Source: Bartonella rattaustraliani AUST/NH4 (GTDB taxonomy: Bacteria; Pseudomonadota; Alphaproteobacteria; Rhizobiales; Rhizobiaceae). Taken from it: a DNA stretch of 64,000 nt. The notes below the pieces were generated by a model. It was given only the letters and a program-made list of their open reading frames with translations, ran no database searches and was not told the origin of the DNA. The position numbers were made by a program, and so were the translations under genes. This document shows positions 9,805 through 20,872 of the stretch, in pieces (positions within the stretch are counted from its first letter, which is position 1; the number at the start of each line of letters is the position of its first letter). The stretch is taken from the NCBI RefSeq assembly GCF_000312565.1, contig NZ_CALW02000042.1, positions 1 through 64,000 on the forward strand. Direction: 5' to 3'.

Positions 9805-10251
9805 ATGCAAACAGTACTTATCGTTATCCATTTTTTGATTGTTATTACTTTGATCGGTGTTATATTAATTCAGCCTTCAGAAGGTGGCGGGCTTGGTGTG
9901 AGCAGCGGTTCAGGATTAATGAAAACACGTGGGACCAAAAATCCGTTAACCCGTTTTACGGCTATCTTAGCATGTTGTTTTTTTGCTGTGTCTATTGGAC
10001 TTACCGTGGTAGGGAGTATATCGAACTCCAGTTCTGATATTCTCAAGCGTGTTCCAGTGAATTCAAAACAAACGACAGAGAAAGGGGCTTTAGAATCAAC
10101 GCCACGATCAGAGAGTGGGGCGCAACCTTCTATTCTTGAGCAATTAGGAGATGTTCCACCTCAAGATCAAGATAAGGCTACGGATTTTGAAATTGAAAAC
10201 CCAGTTCCACCCGCCCTTGAAAATCCAGTGCCAGAGAGTGATGCAAAATAG
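9805..10251 (+). CDS. secG: Preprotein translocase subunit SecG
   Basis: SecG is the small membrane subunit of the SecYEG channel. Two membrane helices flank the conserved loop IQPSEGGGLGVSSGSGLM, in which the GGGLG-type run is the family hallmark. The second helix (about residues 50-72) is followed by a hydrophilic, Pro/Glu-rich tail to residue 148, longer than in enterobacteria but usual in rhizobia. The gene lies between tpiA and pyrG, the standard place in this order. A strong hairpin follows at 10275. Confidence 0.95.
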   Translation: MQTVLIVIHFLIVITLIGVILIQPSEGGGLGVSSGSGLMKTRGTKNPLTRFTAILACCFFAVSIGLTVVGSISNSSSDILKRVPVNSKQTTEKGALESTPRSESGAQPSILEQLGDVPPQDQDKATDFEIENPVPPALENPVPESDAK

Positions 10252-10274
10252 TTTTTTAAGAAAGTATAGATTTG

Positions 10275-10300
10275 AAAAAGGTGTTTTTTACACCTTTTTT
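10275..10300 (+). terminator. Intrinsic terminator after secG
   Basis: AAAAAGGTGT (10275-10284) pairs with ACACCTTTTT (10290-10299) over a 5-T loop, and the right arm runs into a T stretch. It sits between secG and pyrG, so pyrG probably has its own promoter or is reached by read-through. Confidence 0.8.
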
Positions 10301-10378
10301 ATTTTGGAAAAGAAAAATTGTTTCTTTTTGCATTTTTTTCTGGAAAAATCATTATAAACGACTTATCATCGTAATCCC

Positions 10379-12007
10379 ATGGCACGTTATGTTTTTATTA
10401 CTGGTGGTGTGGTTTCTTCTCTTGGAAAAGGCATCGCAGCTGCGGCGTTAGCTGCATTATTGCAAGCTCGTGGCTATCGCGTACGGCTTCGCAAACTTGA
10501 CCCTTATTTGAATGTTGATCCAGGTACGATGTCACCCTACCAACATGGTGAGGTGTTTGTCACCGATGATGGTGCAGAAACGGATCTTGATCTTGGTCAT
10601 TATGAACGTTTTACCGGGCGTTCTGCGAATAGCCAAGATAATATTACGACGGGGCGTATTTATCAAAATATTATTGAGCGAGAACGACGTGGTGATTATT
10701 TAGGCGCTACAGTTCAAGTTATTCCTCATGTTACCGATGAAATTAAGAGATTCATAACTAAAGGAAATGACGAGTTTGATTTTGTTTTGTGTGAAATAGG
10801 CGGAACAGTTGGTGACATTGAGGCAATGCCTTTTCTTGAAGCGATTCGTCAGATTCATAATGAATTACCAAAGCAAAGTGCTGTTTATGTGCATCTGACC
10901 TTAATGCCTTATATTCATTCGGCTGGTGAATTAAAGACGAAACCAACACAACATTCCGTCAAGGAATTACAATCAATTGGTATTTCTCCTGATATTTTGC
11001 TGGTGCGCGCAGATAGGCCTATTCCGGAAACAGAGCGGGGAAAATTATCACTTTTTTGTAATGTGCGTCCAAGTGCTGTGATTCAGGCATTGGATATGCC
11101 AACAATTTATGATGTGCCCATAGCATATCATAAAGAGGGACTAGATTCAGAAGTTCTTTCTGCTTTTGGAATAAATCCTGAGCGTGAGCCCCAAATGGAT
11201 CGTTGGAAAGATATTTCCCATCGAATTCATCATCCCGAAGGGGAGGTTACAATTGCTGTTGTTGGGAAATATACCGGACTGAAGGATGCTTATAAATCTC
11301 TTATCGAAGCAATTGCACATGGTGGTTTAGCCAATAAAGTAAAGGTTAATATTGAGTGGATTGATTCAGAGCTTTTTGAAAGAGAAGATCCTGCTTCTTA
11401 TCTGCAAAAAGTTCATGGCATTTTGGTTCCTGGTGCTTTTGGATCGCGTGGCACAGAAGGTAAAATTCAAGCGATTCAATTTGCACGTGAACGTAAAATT
11501 CCGTTTCTAGGGATTTGTCTTGGTATGCAATTGGCCTGTATAGAGGCTGCACGCAATATTGCACATATTGAGAGTGCTTCATCAAGTGAGTTTTATGAGA
11601 CTCAAAATCCGATTGTGGGCCTCATGACAGAATGGCTGAAAGGGGATGTTCTTGAGACGCGTACAAAATGTGGAAATCTTGGTGGATCGATGCGTCTTGG
11701 TGCTTTTGTAGCCAAACTAGAGGAAGGCAGCCATATAGCAAAAATTTATGGAACAACAAAGATTTGCGAGCGGCATCGTCATCGTTATGAAGTCAATACT
11801 GATTACAAAGATATGTTGGAAAAATGTGGTTTAATTTTTTCTGGTATGTCGCCTGATGGTGTTTTACCAGAAACAATAGAATATGCAGATCACCCTTGGT
11901 TCATTGGTGTTCAGTATCATCCAGAGTTAAAATCACGCCCATTTAATCCGCATCCACTTTTTTCTTCTTTCATTGAAGCCGCTGTGGAACAGAGTAGATT
12001 GGTTTAA
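10379..12007 (+). CDS. pyrG: CTP synthase
   Basis: PyrG makes CTP from UTP, ATP and glutamine. The N-terminal synthetase domain starts with the P-loop-like [20 protein letters not shown] and carries the conserved [14 protein letters not shown]. The C-terminal class I glutamine amidotransferase domain has the nucleophilic Cys in GICLGMQLA (about residue 380) and the His/Glu pair in [10 protein letters not shown]. Its 542 residues are the normal length. No strong ribosome-binding site precedes the ATG. kdsA follows after about 37 bp, so the two genes are likely co-transcribed. Confidence 0.97.
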   Translation: MARYVFITGGVVSSLGKGIAAAALAALLQARGYRVRLRKLDPYLNVDPGTMSPYQHGEVFVTDDGAETDLDLGHYERFTGRSANSQDNITTGRIYQNIIERERRGDYLGATVQVIPHVTDEIKRFITKGNDEFDFVLCEIGGTVGDIEAMPFLEAIRQIHNELPKQSAVYVHLTLMPYIHSAGELKTKPTQHSVKELQSIGISPDILLVRADRPIPETERGKLSLFCNVRPSAVIQALDMPTIYDVPIAYHKEGLDSEVLSAFGINPEREPQMDRWKDISHRIHHPEGEVTIAVVGKYTGLKDAYKSLIEAIAHGGLANKVKVNIEWIDSELFEREDPASYLQKVHGILVPGAFGSRGTEGKIQAIQFARERKIPFLGICLGMQLACIEAARNIAHIESASSSEFYETQNPIVGLMTEWLKGDVLETRTKCGNLGGSMRLGAFVAKLEEGSHIAKIYGTTKICERHRHRYEVNTDYKDMLEKCGLIFSGMSPDGVLPETIEYADHPWFIGVQYHPELKSRPFNPHPLFSSFIEAAVEQSRLV

Positions 12008-12044
12008 TGTATAATTTGGGTTATTTGCTTTTTTGAGGGATAAA

Positions 12045-12881
12045 ATGTCGAAACCAAATGCTGTTGTGAAGGTAAAAAATGTTGCTTTTTCAAATGAATC
12101 TCCTCTTTCATTGATTGCAGGACCGTGCCAGATGGAAAGTCGTGATCATGCTTTTGAAATGGCTGGCAGGATTAAGACGATTGCAGATCAGGTTGGCATT
12201 GGATTTGTTTATAAATCCAGTTACGATAAAGCCAACAGAACGTCCTTGAATGCAGCACGTGGTATTGGTCTTGAAAAAGCAATGGCTATTTTTTCTGATC
12301 TGAAGAAGGAATTTGGTTGTCCAATATTGACAGATGTGCATACAGAAGAGCACTGCGCGATTGTTGCCTCCACGGTTGATGTTTTACAAATACCAGCTTT
12401 TTTATGTCGTCAAACGAATCTCTTGGTGGCAGCAGCAAAAACAGGGCGTATTATTAATATTAAAAAAGGTCAATTTTTGGCGCCGTGGGATATGGAGAAT
12501 GTTTTAAGAAAGGTTACGCAAAACGGGAACTCTAATGTTATGCTTTGCGAACGAGGAACATCATTTGGTTATAACCGACTTATTTCTGATATGCGTTCAT
12601 TGCCTATTTTGCGTTCATTTGGGGCGCCTGTTATTTTTGATGCGACGCATTCTGTTCAAGAACCTGGTGGTCAAGGTGATTCCTCTGGGGGACAGCGCCA
12701 ATTTGTGGAAGTTTTGGCGCGTGCAGCTGTTTCTGTTGGGGTGGCAGGTGTTTTCTTAGAAACGCATCAAGATCCTGATAATGCACCTTCTGATGGGCCG
12801 AATATGATTAAAATTGATCATCTCCAAAGATTGCTTGAGACTTTAATGGAATTTGATTATCTGTCGAAAAAAATGAATTGA
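12045..12881 (+). CDS. kdsA: 3-deoxy-8-phosphooctulonate synthase (KDO-8-phosphate synthase)
   Basis: KdsA condenses arabinose 5-phosphate and phosphoenolpyruvate to KDO-8-phosphate for the lipopolysaccharide inner core. The diagnostic start of the barrel, LIAGPCQMES, is present, followed by FKSSYDKANRTS-type and ILTDVH motifs and the C-terminal GVFLETHQDPDNAPSDGPNM. I chose the ATG at 12045 (278 residues) because GAGGGA lies six bases before it; an upstream in-frame TTG at 12033 overlaps that site and is less likely. Spacing suggests an operon with pyrG and probably eno. Confidence 0.95.
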   Translation: MSKPNAVVKVKNVAFSNESPLSLIAGPCQMESRDHAFEMAGRIKTIADQVGIGFVYKSSYDKANRTSLNAARGIGLEKAMAIFSDLKKEFGCPILTDVHTEEHCAIVASTVDVLQIPAFLCRQTNLLVAAAKTGRIINIKKGQFLAPWDMENVLRKVTQNGNSNVMLCERGTSFGYNRLISDMRSLPILRSFGAPVIFDATHSVQEPGGQGDSSGGQRQFVEVLARAAVSVGVAGVFLETHQDPDNAPSDGPNMIKIDHLQRLLETLMEFDYLSKKMN

Positions 12882-12939
12882 ATAAAGAAAATGTTTCATC
12901 CTCATTGCATTAAGATGAAGTGAGATTTTTGTTGGATAG

Positions 12940-14217
<1,278 letters not shown>

Positions 14218-14317
14218 TAGTTAAGAATCGTAAGATTTTTAGATTGTTGTATTCATTATGGATTATATGATTCAGTTTTTGTGTGAATATATGAAGTAGA
14301 TTTTGTAGGTGTTAAAG

Positions 14318-14734
14318 ATGAAAGGTATAATTATTAGTCAGGATCAAGGGACTTATCTCGTTTCTGGTGAGGATGGTAAGCGTTATCAGTTTGCGACTTG
14401 GGATTGGTTAGGCAAGAAGCCACCTAGAGTTGGGGATTCCGTTGATTTTGTGTGTGAAGGAGATTCTGTTAGTTCTGTTTTTCCATTATTGCAGCAAGAA
14501 TCGATGACTTCATCTGGAACTTCAAAAGCGATGCTTGCACTCATTTGTTGGGTTGCTGGTCTATTTGGTGTTCATCGCTTTATGGTTGGTAAAACTGGCA
14601 CTGGTGTTTTGATGCTTGTTCTATCCTTAACACTTTTTGGGTTGATGATTACGGGGATTTGGGTAATTGTTGATTTTATAGTTATTGTTGCGGGGAAGTT
14701 TACGGACAAGGACGGGAATCAAATTACAAATTAG
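14318..14734 (+). CDS. TM2-domain membrane protein
   Basis: This 138-residue protein has a soluble N-terminal part of about 60 residues (YLVSGEDGKRYQFATWDW) and a TM2 domain at about 68-130. In that domain two membrane helices flank a short turn with GVHRFMVGKTGTGVLML, close to the TM2 signature G-x-HRF-x-x-G. TM2 proteins have no single known function; some act in envelope or phage-related contexts. An upstream GTG at 14309 is in frame, but TAGGT lies seven bases before the ATG at 14318, which I prefer. A decayed second copy follows at about 15382-15740. Confidence 0.8.
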   Translation: MKGIIISQDQGTYLVSGEDGKRYQFATWDWLGKKPPRVGDSVDFVCEGDSVSSVFPLLQQESMTSSGTSKAMLALICWVAGLFGVHRFMVGKTGTGVLMLVLSLTLFGLMITGIWVIVDFIVIVAGKFTDKDGNQITN

Positions 14735-14760
14735 TAAAAATATACATTCAATACAAAGTA

Positions 14761-14790
14761 TATAAAGTAGGTCATGTGGTCTACTTTATA
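14761..14790 (+). terminator. Hairpin after the TM2 gene
   Basis: TATAAAGTAG (14761-14770) is the perfect complement of 14781-14790, with a 10-base loop. There is no long T run, so this is a terminator-like hairpin rather than a textbook terminator. Confidence 0.55.
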
Positions 14791-14986
14791 CTATAAGTGT
14801 GTAATGCCATATGGCTGAGATATATTTATTTTACGATTATAGGTTCATAAAAATAGAGAGTGCAGAGTTAGGTAAAAATATTGCAAGAGATTGTGCTATT
14901 TTCCTATTAACAGGATAGAGATATGAATCGATAAAGGTGTATTTTGTATCTTTGTTTATAGAAGTGGGGAAATTGGACCATTAGGG

Positions 14987-15076
14987 GCAAGCTATTTTAA
15001 TTTCACATTTATCACGGTGAGTACCAATTGTATTTATGCCGTGGCATTCATTAGCATATTATCAAATAAAAAATAA
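14987..15076 (+). pseudogene. Peptide remnant A, similar to remnant B
   Basis: The frame ending at TAA 15074-15076 reads ...VSTNCIYAVAFISILSNKK. A second frame at 15249-15386 reads ...VNTSCIYAVCFINTLSNEKK. Agreement at amino-acid level with drifting bases indicates two copies of a once-coding segment. I do not recognise the family. No start codon with a ribosome-binding site is apparent. Confidence 0.4.
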
Positions 15077-15248
15077 CTTCTTTATAGGTGGCATGTTTTT
15101 TTATATAAAATAACCGCTTTATTTGATATATCGAAGAGCAGTGTGTTGATAAAAATCATGCATAGTTGATAAAAAATGAATGCCTATGTTATTCTGTATG
15201 GATAAAATAAAAGTCCATATCAATTAAAGTTTTACTTATTTTATAGTA

Positions 15249-15386
15249 GGGGAAGTTTTAATTAATGTGTTTATGATGGTGAATACATCTTGTATTTACG
15301 CAGTATGTTTTATCAATACATTATCGAATGAGAAGAAAAGCTTTTTTATGTATAACAATTTTATAGCTTCTGAAGGTAAGAAGTAA
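15249..15386 (+). pseudogene. Peptide remnant B, similar to remnant A
   Basis: An open frame of 45 codons ends at TAA 15384-15386. Its centre (NTSCIYAVCFINTLSNEKK) parallels the remnant at 14987-15076. It overlaps the degraded start of the second TM2 copy by a few bases. Function is unknown. Confidence 0.35.
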
Positions 15387-15740
15387 AATTATTGGTCAGA
15401 GCAAGAGACTTATCTTGTTTCCGGTGATGATGGTAAGCGTTATGGGTTTACGACTGCGGCTTGGTTAGGAGAAACTGCACCTAAGGTGGGGGGTGTCATC
15501 GGTTTTGTATATGAAGGTGATACCATTAAATTCATCACCTCTATTTCTCTTGCAAATCGATCAGAGCAATCAAGAAGGACGCTAGCGGTTGTTTGTTTTT
15601 TTGGGAGGAGTATTGGGTATTCACCGTTTTATGGTCAACAAAGTAGGAATAGGTATCTTAATGCTTCTTTTAATTACAAGCATTTTGGGGGCTTATATAT
15701 CTGTTCCTTGGGCATTTATTGATTTTATAGTTGTAGTTTG
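15382..15740 (+). pseudogene. Frameshifted second copy of the TM2-domain gene
   Basis: The DNA and its translation track the intact gene at 14318-14734. Matching stretches are TYLVSGDDGKRYGFTTAAWLG, then VGGVIGFVYEGD, and in another frame GIHRFMVNKVGIGILML with a closing WAFIDFIVVV. Two single-base indels (one near 15400 and one in the T-rich stretch near 15600) and the loss of the ATG break the frame. It ends in TGA at 15739-15741, directly joined to the dispersed repeat. This is a tandem duplicate that has decayed. Confidence 0.85.
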
Positions 15741-15943
15741 ACAGTAGGTTTTGCAGTAAGTGAGAAGAGGTGGGATTAGTTAGGAATAGGTGGTAATTTG
15801 TTGTTTTTATGTATAATTTTTACCATTAAATGCGTATTTTGTCAAAATAGATTTTGATACCTAAAATTGGAAAAAAATGCGAAAAATGATAAAAATTGCA
15901 ATTTTGTAGCAAAAATGAAAGAAGGCTTTGAAAGGTCTTTGAA
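15739..15943. repeat. Dispersed ~205 bp repeat, copy A
   Basis: It begins TGACAGTAGGTTTTGCA and ends in AAGGTCTTTGAA. The same sequence occurs at 45427-45633 in the same orientation, with close to 90% agreement by eye. Both copies lie upstream of phage-derived gene remnants. No open frame is shared, so it is probably a phage non-coding or regulatory segment. Confidence 0.85.
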
Positions 15944-16086
15944 AACCCTTTGAAAAAAATCAATTCAAAAGTTCAATTGATGCCAAAATCAACCCAAAAT
16001 GCTCCAAAAACAAAAAAGATTTTCACCTATTGATGATTATCTATTTTTAGAGGCAATATATAACAGCCATTGCAAAAGCACTGAAC

Positions 16087-17082
16087 ATGGCGAGCGCTGC
16101 TAAAAAGCGCTCCTCAAGGCTTTCAGGATTAGCGACCCATATAAAAACATTGGATGAAAAAATGGGAGGGTTGCAGCCATCCGATTTGATTATCATAGCT
16201 GGGCGCCCAGGGATGGGTAAAACTGCATTTGCTACCAATATTGCCTTTCATATTGCCAATGCTCATTATCGTAGTGAGAAAATCAAAGATCCCTCGCAAG
16301 ACCATGAAGGAGGGATTATTGGCTTTTTCTCATTGGAAATGTCATCAGAACAACTTGCAACCCGTATTATCTCTGAACAAACAGAGGTCTCTTCTTGTGA
16401 TATTCGACGAGGCAATCTCTCAGAAGAGCAATTGAGCAAAATTATTCGTGCAACGCATCATTTACAAAAAATACCCCTTTATATCGACCAAACTGGTGGT
16501 ATCTCCCTTGCCCAATTATCCGCCCGTGCAAGGCGTCTCAAACGCCAACATGGTTTGGGTGTCTTAGTCATTGATTATATCCAGTTAATGACAAGTAGCG
16601 CAAAACGTTCTTCAGAAAACCGTGTTCAAGAAATCACAGCGATTACCATGGGGCTTAAAACTTTGGCAAAAGAACTCAATATCCCCATCATTGCTCTTTC
16701 ACAGCTCTCACGCCAAGTTGAAAACCGAACAGATAAACGTCCCCAGCTTGCCGATCTACGAGAATCAGGTTCCATTGAACAAGATGCCGATGTTGTGCTG
16801 TTTGTTTATCGTGGAGAATATTATCTCAAAGGTGATTTTGTTGAAGAGGATTTTGTCCATATGGCAAAAGTTCTCAATGGGCTGCAAGGCAAGTTTGTTT
16901 TAAGCCTGAATGATTGTGATGCGGTGCGAGATATCTTTAAGGATTTTGACTTTTTAGAAGTTGAGACAGTTTGGATGGCAGGTATGGCAAAAAAAGCTCC
17001 TCGAAAAGAGCTGTTAATTCACAATAGCCTTTGTGATTCTAATAGTTTTGACTTATTTAGCCGCGTCTGCTTGGCGCGTTAG
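16087..17082 (+). CDS. Chimeric ORF: DnaB helicase core fused in frame to a Dam methylase tail
   Basis: Residues 1 to about 250 are the RecA-like core of a DnaB replicative helicase: GGLQPSDLIIIAGRPGMGKT (Walker A), GFFSLEMSSEQLATR, VLVIDYIQLM (Walker B) and RESGSIEQDADVVLFVYR. From about residue 255 (VEEDFVHMAKVLNGL) it becomes the C-terminal part of a D12 adenine methylase ending SRVCLAR. The DnaB N-terminal domain is missing (the frame is closed by TAG about 40 bases upstream of the ATG), as are the C-terminal loops with the arginine finger. The methylase lacks its SAM and DPPY motifs. Neither activity is expected. The reading frame has nevertheless stayed open for 331 codons across the junction. 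It is most likely a prophage recombination product. Confidence 0.8.
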   Translation: MASAAKKRSSRLSGLATHIKTLDEKMGGLQPSDLIIIAGRPGMGKTAFATNIAFHIANAHYRSEKIKDPSQDHEGGIIGFFSLEMSSEQLATRIISEQTEVSSCDIRRGNLSEEQLSKIIRATHHLQKIPLYIDQTGGISLAQLSARARRLKRQHGLGVLVIDYIQLMTSSAKRSSENRVQEITAITMGLKTLAKELNIPIIALSQLSRQVENRTDKRPQLADLRESGSIEQDADVVLFVYRGEYYLKGDFVEEDFVHMAKVLNGLQGKFVLSLNDCDAVRDIFKDFDFLEVETVWMAGMAKKAPRKELLIHNSLCDSNSFDLFSRVCLAR

Positions 17083-17167
17083 AGAATGTGTTTTGCACTT
17101 AAAAATGTGGGTCAGTAAGGGCTAGGGTCTATGATTCTTTTCCTCTAAAACGAGTAGCCAAAATGTG
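16843..17167 (+). repeat. Direct repeat, copy 2 (partner 1-325)
   Basis: It covers the methylase part of the chimeric ORF and about 85 bp beyond its stop. It agrees with 1-325 at all but about seven positions. The left end within this copy falls close to the DnaB/methylase junction. The right end is about 110 bp from the tRNA-Thr 3' end. Confidence 0.9.
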
Positions 17168-17275
17168 ATTATGAGGTACAGTATTTAGAATCCTATTCCC
17201 CCACTTTTATTCGGGAATCCCTCACTTCAAAAAACATATGGAGAATCAAAAACTTAATAGAAATATAAAAGCATA

Positions 17276-17351
<76 letters not shown>

Positions 17352-17568
17352 ATGAACATATAGGAGGTAGCACAAACTTATCAAAAGGAAAACAGAAAAT
17401 TATCAGTTTTTGTATATATTTTTAAAAACTTACGTTATAAACTGTAAAAATAATCAATTCCTTTCTCTTTTTCAGTCTCATTTATACTCCTTCCATGTTG
17501 TTTCTGATAAAAGCTTTGATAAAAATCTATCATTTTCTTATCAGGTTATGAATCTGATAGCGCTCTGG

Positions 17569-18927
17569 CTACAAATCTAAAGATTCTGATTGACGAGAAA
17601 GATATTTTTCTAGCCAGTGGATATTATAATTACCATCTGCAATATCCTGATTGTTAATAAGATCGCAAAAGAGAGGTAATGTGGTTTTTATCCCATCAAC
17701 GACAAATTCATCTAACGCACGTCGTAAACGCATCATGCATTCTAAACGGGTTCGTCCATGAACAATGAGCTTTCCGATCATACTATCATAGTAAGGAGGG
17801 ATGCGATAACCAGAATAAACACCTGAATCGATGCGAATTCCTAAACCACCAGGCGTATGAAAATGTGTAATGATTCCGGGTGATGGTGTAAAATTAATAG
17901 GATCTTCTGCATTGATACGGCATTCAATAGCATGGCCAGAGAAGCAAACATCATCTTGTGCAATTGAAAGTTTGCAGCCTGAGGCAATATGAATTTGCTC
18001 ATGCACTAAATCTATACCTGTAATCGCTTCAGTTACAGGATGTTCAACTTGTAAGCGTGTATTCATCTCAATAAAATAAAATTCACCATTTTCATAAAGA
18101 AATTCAATGGTGCCCGCTCCGCGATATCCAAGTTGTACACAAGCATTGGCAACAATATTCCCAATTTTTTTTCGTTCAGTTTCATTCAGTGCAGGTGAGG
18201 TCGCTTCTTCCCATACTTTTTGATGACGTCTTTGAAGTGAACAATCGCGTTCTCCTAAATGAATAGCATTCCCTGTTCCATCACCAATAATCTGAATTTC
18301 GATATGGCGTGGTTTTTCTAAGTATTTTTCAATATAAACGGAACCATCTCCAAAAGCTGCTTTTGCTTCTGAACGTGTTGTTTTGAGGGCCATAGCAAAT
18401 TCTTGTTCGGAATGGACAACTTTCATACCACGTCCTCCACCACCGGCAGAGGCTTTAATAATAACGGGATAGCCAATTTCATGAGCAGTGCGCAAAGCCT
18501 CTGATTCTTCCGTGACAGCGCCATCTGAACCAGGAACTACTGGAATTCCAAGTTTTTTTGCTGTTTTCTTTGCTTCAATTTTATCGCCCATGATTCGAAT
18601 ATGTGCAGCCGTTGGGCCAATGAATGTAATATTGTGGGCTTCTAAAACATCTGCAAATTTTGCATTTTCGGAAAGAAAACCATAGCCAGGATGCACGGCA
18701 TCGGCTCCAGTAATCTCACACGCTGCAATAATTTGATGGATACTCAAATAAGAATCACGTGCTGGAGGTGGACCAATACAAACACTCTCATCCGCTAAGC
18801 GAACATGCATGGCATCAGCATCAGCAGTGGAGTGAACAGCAACAGTTTTTATGCCAAGCTCTTTGCAAGCTCGTAGAACACGAAGAGCAATTTCTCCCCG
18901 ATTAGCAATGAGGATTTTTCGAATCAT
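17569..18927 (-). CDS. accC: Acetyl-CoA carboxylase, biotin carboxylase subunit
   Basis: AccC carboxylates the biotin carried on AccB using ATP and bicarbonate, the first half of the malonyl-CoA-forming reaction. The N-terminal domain begins [21 protein letters not shown]. The ATP-grasp domain has the glycine-rich loop [10 protein letters not shown], and the signature [14 protein letters not shown] is present. The C-terminal lid carries RINAEDP. Its 452 residues are normal. It lies 14 bp after accB on the same strand, forming an accBC operon; the carboxyltransferase subunits are not in this window. Confidence 0.97.
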   Translation of the reverse strand: MIRKILIANRGEIALRVLRACKELGIKTVAVHSTADADAMHVRLADESVCIGPPPARDSYLSIHQIIAACEITGADAVHPGYGFLSENAKFADVLEAHNITFIGPTAAHIRIMGDKIEAKKTAKKLGIPVVPGSDGAVTEESEALRTAHEIGYPVIIKASAGGGGRGMKVVHSEQEFAMALKTTRSEAKAAFGDGSVYIEKYLEKPRHIEIQIIGDGTGNAIHLGERDCSLQRRHQKVWEEATSPALNETERKKIGNIVANACVQLGYRGAGTIEFLYENGEFYFIEMNTRLQVEHPVTEAITGIDLVHEQIHIASGCKLSIAQDDVCFSGHAIECRINAEDPINFTPSPGIITHFHTPGGLGIRIDSGVYSGYRIPPYYDSMIGKLIVHGRTRLECMMRLRRALDEFVVDGIKTTLPLFCDLINNQDIADGNYNIHWLEKYLSRQSESLDL

Positions 18928-18941
18928 AGCTGCCCCTCGCT

Positions 18942-19433
18942 TTACTCAACAACAATCAGTGGTTCACCAAACTCAACAGGTTGACCATCCTTAACCAAAA
19001 TAGTCGTCACCGTGCCGGAACGTGGTGATGAAATTTGATTCATTGTTTTCATTGCTTCAATGATAAGTAAAGTGTCTCCTTCAGAAACACTTTGCCCGAC
19101 CTCGACAAAAGGCTGTGCGCCTGGAGAAGGTGCAAGATAGGCTGTTCCAACCATTGGAGATGTCACTGCGTTTTTTGATTTGTCTTCTTGTGTAGAAGTT
19201 TCGGTTATTGGGGCAGGGGAAGAGGTTACGGCAACAGGAGGGGCGGAGACGGGAGCATAAATTGTCTGCTCGGGAGCAGTAGATGTATTTTGACGTGAGA
19301 CACAAATACGAAGTCCATTTTGTTCAAGTTCAATATTCGTTAAATTTGTATCATTCAAAATTTCAGCAAGGTCGCGGATAATTCCCGTATCAATTGTGGT
19401 ATTCTCTGTCGCGTCCATTTTTTGGGTTGCCAT
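18942..19433 (-). CDS. accB: Biotin carboxyl carrier protein of acetyl-CoA carboxylase
   Basis: AccB carries the biotin that AccC carboxylates. The N-terminal region is followed by an Ala/Pro/Thr-rich linker and a biotinyl domain with [16 protein letters not shown] and the modified Lys in EAMKTMNQI (about residue 127). I chose the ATG at 19433 (163 residues, MATQKMD) because AAGGAG lies about 11 bases before it; an in-frame ATG at 19469 would place that site inside the gene. In many alphaproteobacteria aroQ precedes accB, but no aroQ is present here. Confidence 0.95.
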   Translation of the reverse strand: MATQKMDATENTTIDTGIIRDLAEILNDTNLTNIELEQNGLRICVSRQNTSTAPEQTIYAPVSAPPVAVTSSPAPITETSTQEDKSKNAVTSPMVGTAYLAPSPGAQPFVEVGQSVSEGDTLLIIEAMKTMNQISSPRSGTVTTILVKDGQPVEFGEPLIVVE

Positions 19434-19675
19434 TTTATTTCTAACTCCTTGATCAATGAAGATTTTCATTATTTCTATAATTGAACATCTCTAGACTACG
19501 GCTGCCTTTATTTTGAAGGCTCTAAAATCTGTTTACTTTTTTAGAAACCTATTTTGCAATTTAAAATCGTTATCTGTTACGCGAGATCGCATTTATAAGC
19601 TTGTTGTCAAAAAAGAGAAAGCACAAAATGACTCCGTTTACAGTGCTCTTTATAAAATTGGCAAAATAAAAAGAT

Positions 19676-20545
19676 TTATTCCATATTTTCCAATGCTTCT
19701 TCTAGAATATCTTGCTTTGCTGCTCCAACGAACACTTTATCTTTGATAATGTAAGCGGGAGTACCGGTAATATTGAGTTGAGAGGCAATTTGAATATTCC
19801 TTTCAAAGGAGTTTTGAAGATTAGGATCTTTTATCATATCGCGCAATTTTTTTTCATCTGCTCCCAGTGAAACCGCTATTTTGATGGCTTTAGCTTCATT
19901 TGCACGTCCTTCACTGGTTAAAAGCGTTTCATGAAACTGCGGATATTTTTTTGGAAATTGTTTCCGAAAAGCATAAGCAACAGTATGGGCAGCTATAGAA
20001 TCATGTCCTAAAATGGGTAAATCTTTTATAATGACCCGTAGGTCTGGGTATTTTTTAATTAAGTTTTCTATGTATGGATAGGATGTTTTACAATATCCAC
20101 AATTGTAATCGAAAAAATCAACAAGCACCTTTTTACCATTGGGATTCCCTAAAACAGCGTCATACGGAGAGTGGAAGATCTCTTTTTTAAATAAATTGAG
20201 GATAAGAGCTTGCTCTTGAGATTTTTTTTCATTTTGCTTTTCTATTTTTTCTTGAAGAGCAAGCTGCATTTCAATCAGAATTTCTGGGTGAGACAGCAGA
20301 TACTCTCTTATAATCTTTTGGATAGCATGATGATCAATGCGTGGTGTGATCTTTTCTTCAAGCTTTGATAAAAAAGTAGGATCTTCTAGAAGTTGTGTTG
20401 CGACGGGTGTTTTATCGCTTGATTTTGCGTGTGATAAATCTGTGAGTAATAAAAAAGAGGATACAAAAATGAGAATGCTCACTATAAATTTTGCTGAAAA
20501 ATCTGTTATGAGCATTGTTTTGGAGTGCTGAGACTGATGGGTCAT
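19676..20545 (-). CDS. DsbA/Com1-family thiol-disulfide oxidoreductase
   Basis: This exported thioredoxin-fold protein has an N-terminal hydrophobic signal segment (FIVSILIFVSSFLLLTDL). An extended helical region follows at about residues 60-110 (IDHHAIQKIIREYL). The thioredoxin domain has the active-site CGYC at about 148-151 and the cis-Pro loop NITGTPAYII. The layout fits the Com1-like DsbA proteins of intracellular alphaproteobacteria. It probably oxidises or isomerises disulfides in the periplasm. A second in-frame ATG at residue 11 could be the true start. The spacing to accB is about 240 bp. Confidence 0.9.
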   Translation of the reverse strand: MTHQSQHSKTMLITDFSAKFIVSILIFVSSFLLLTDLSHAKSSDKTPVATQLLEDPTFLSKLEEKITPRIDHHAIQKIIREYLLSHPEILIEMQLALQEKIEKQNEKKSQEQALILNLFKKEIFHSPYDAVLGNPNGKKVLVDFFDYNCGYCKTSYPYIENLIKKYPDLRVIIKDLPILGHDSIAAHTVAYAFRKQFPKKYPQFHETLLTSEGRANEAKAIKIAVSLGADEKKLRDMIKDPNLQNSFERNIQIASQLNITGTPAYIIKDKVFVGAAKQDILEEALENME

Positions 20546-20872
20546 TAATACGTCTTCATATTTCTATTGTAATATTGGAAAATGATATGAGAACTATTGC
20601 TTATACGCAATAAAATATTCAACTTTAGCTTATAGGTTGCAGAGCCCCCCCTATTTTTTCTTTAAAGAAAACTTCATATAACGCATTTTTACGATGATTA
20701 TCATTTTTTATAGCTGAATTTTTTGTCAAATATTGTTTTCATGTATAGTGGAATGAGAAGCTTTTTGATTCCTATTTTATTGTGGAAAAAATACGTTGAT
20801 AATCCAATTAAGAGTGTTTGTATTGATTTTCTACGGTTTCTGTATTGAGCACTGTGGAACAGATTAAATTGA
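20546..20872. other. Intergenic, divergent promoters expected
   Basis: About 330 bp lie between the divergent DsbA-like gene and glpD. No gene is seen. A minus-strand frame at 20701-20901 overlaps the glpD start and has no protein character. Confidence 0.5.

Noticed and set aside
12033-12044. TTG start for kdsA
   Set aside because: The TTG overlaps the GAGGGA ribosome-binding site that serves the ATG at 12045.
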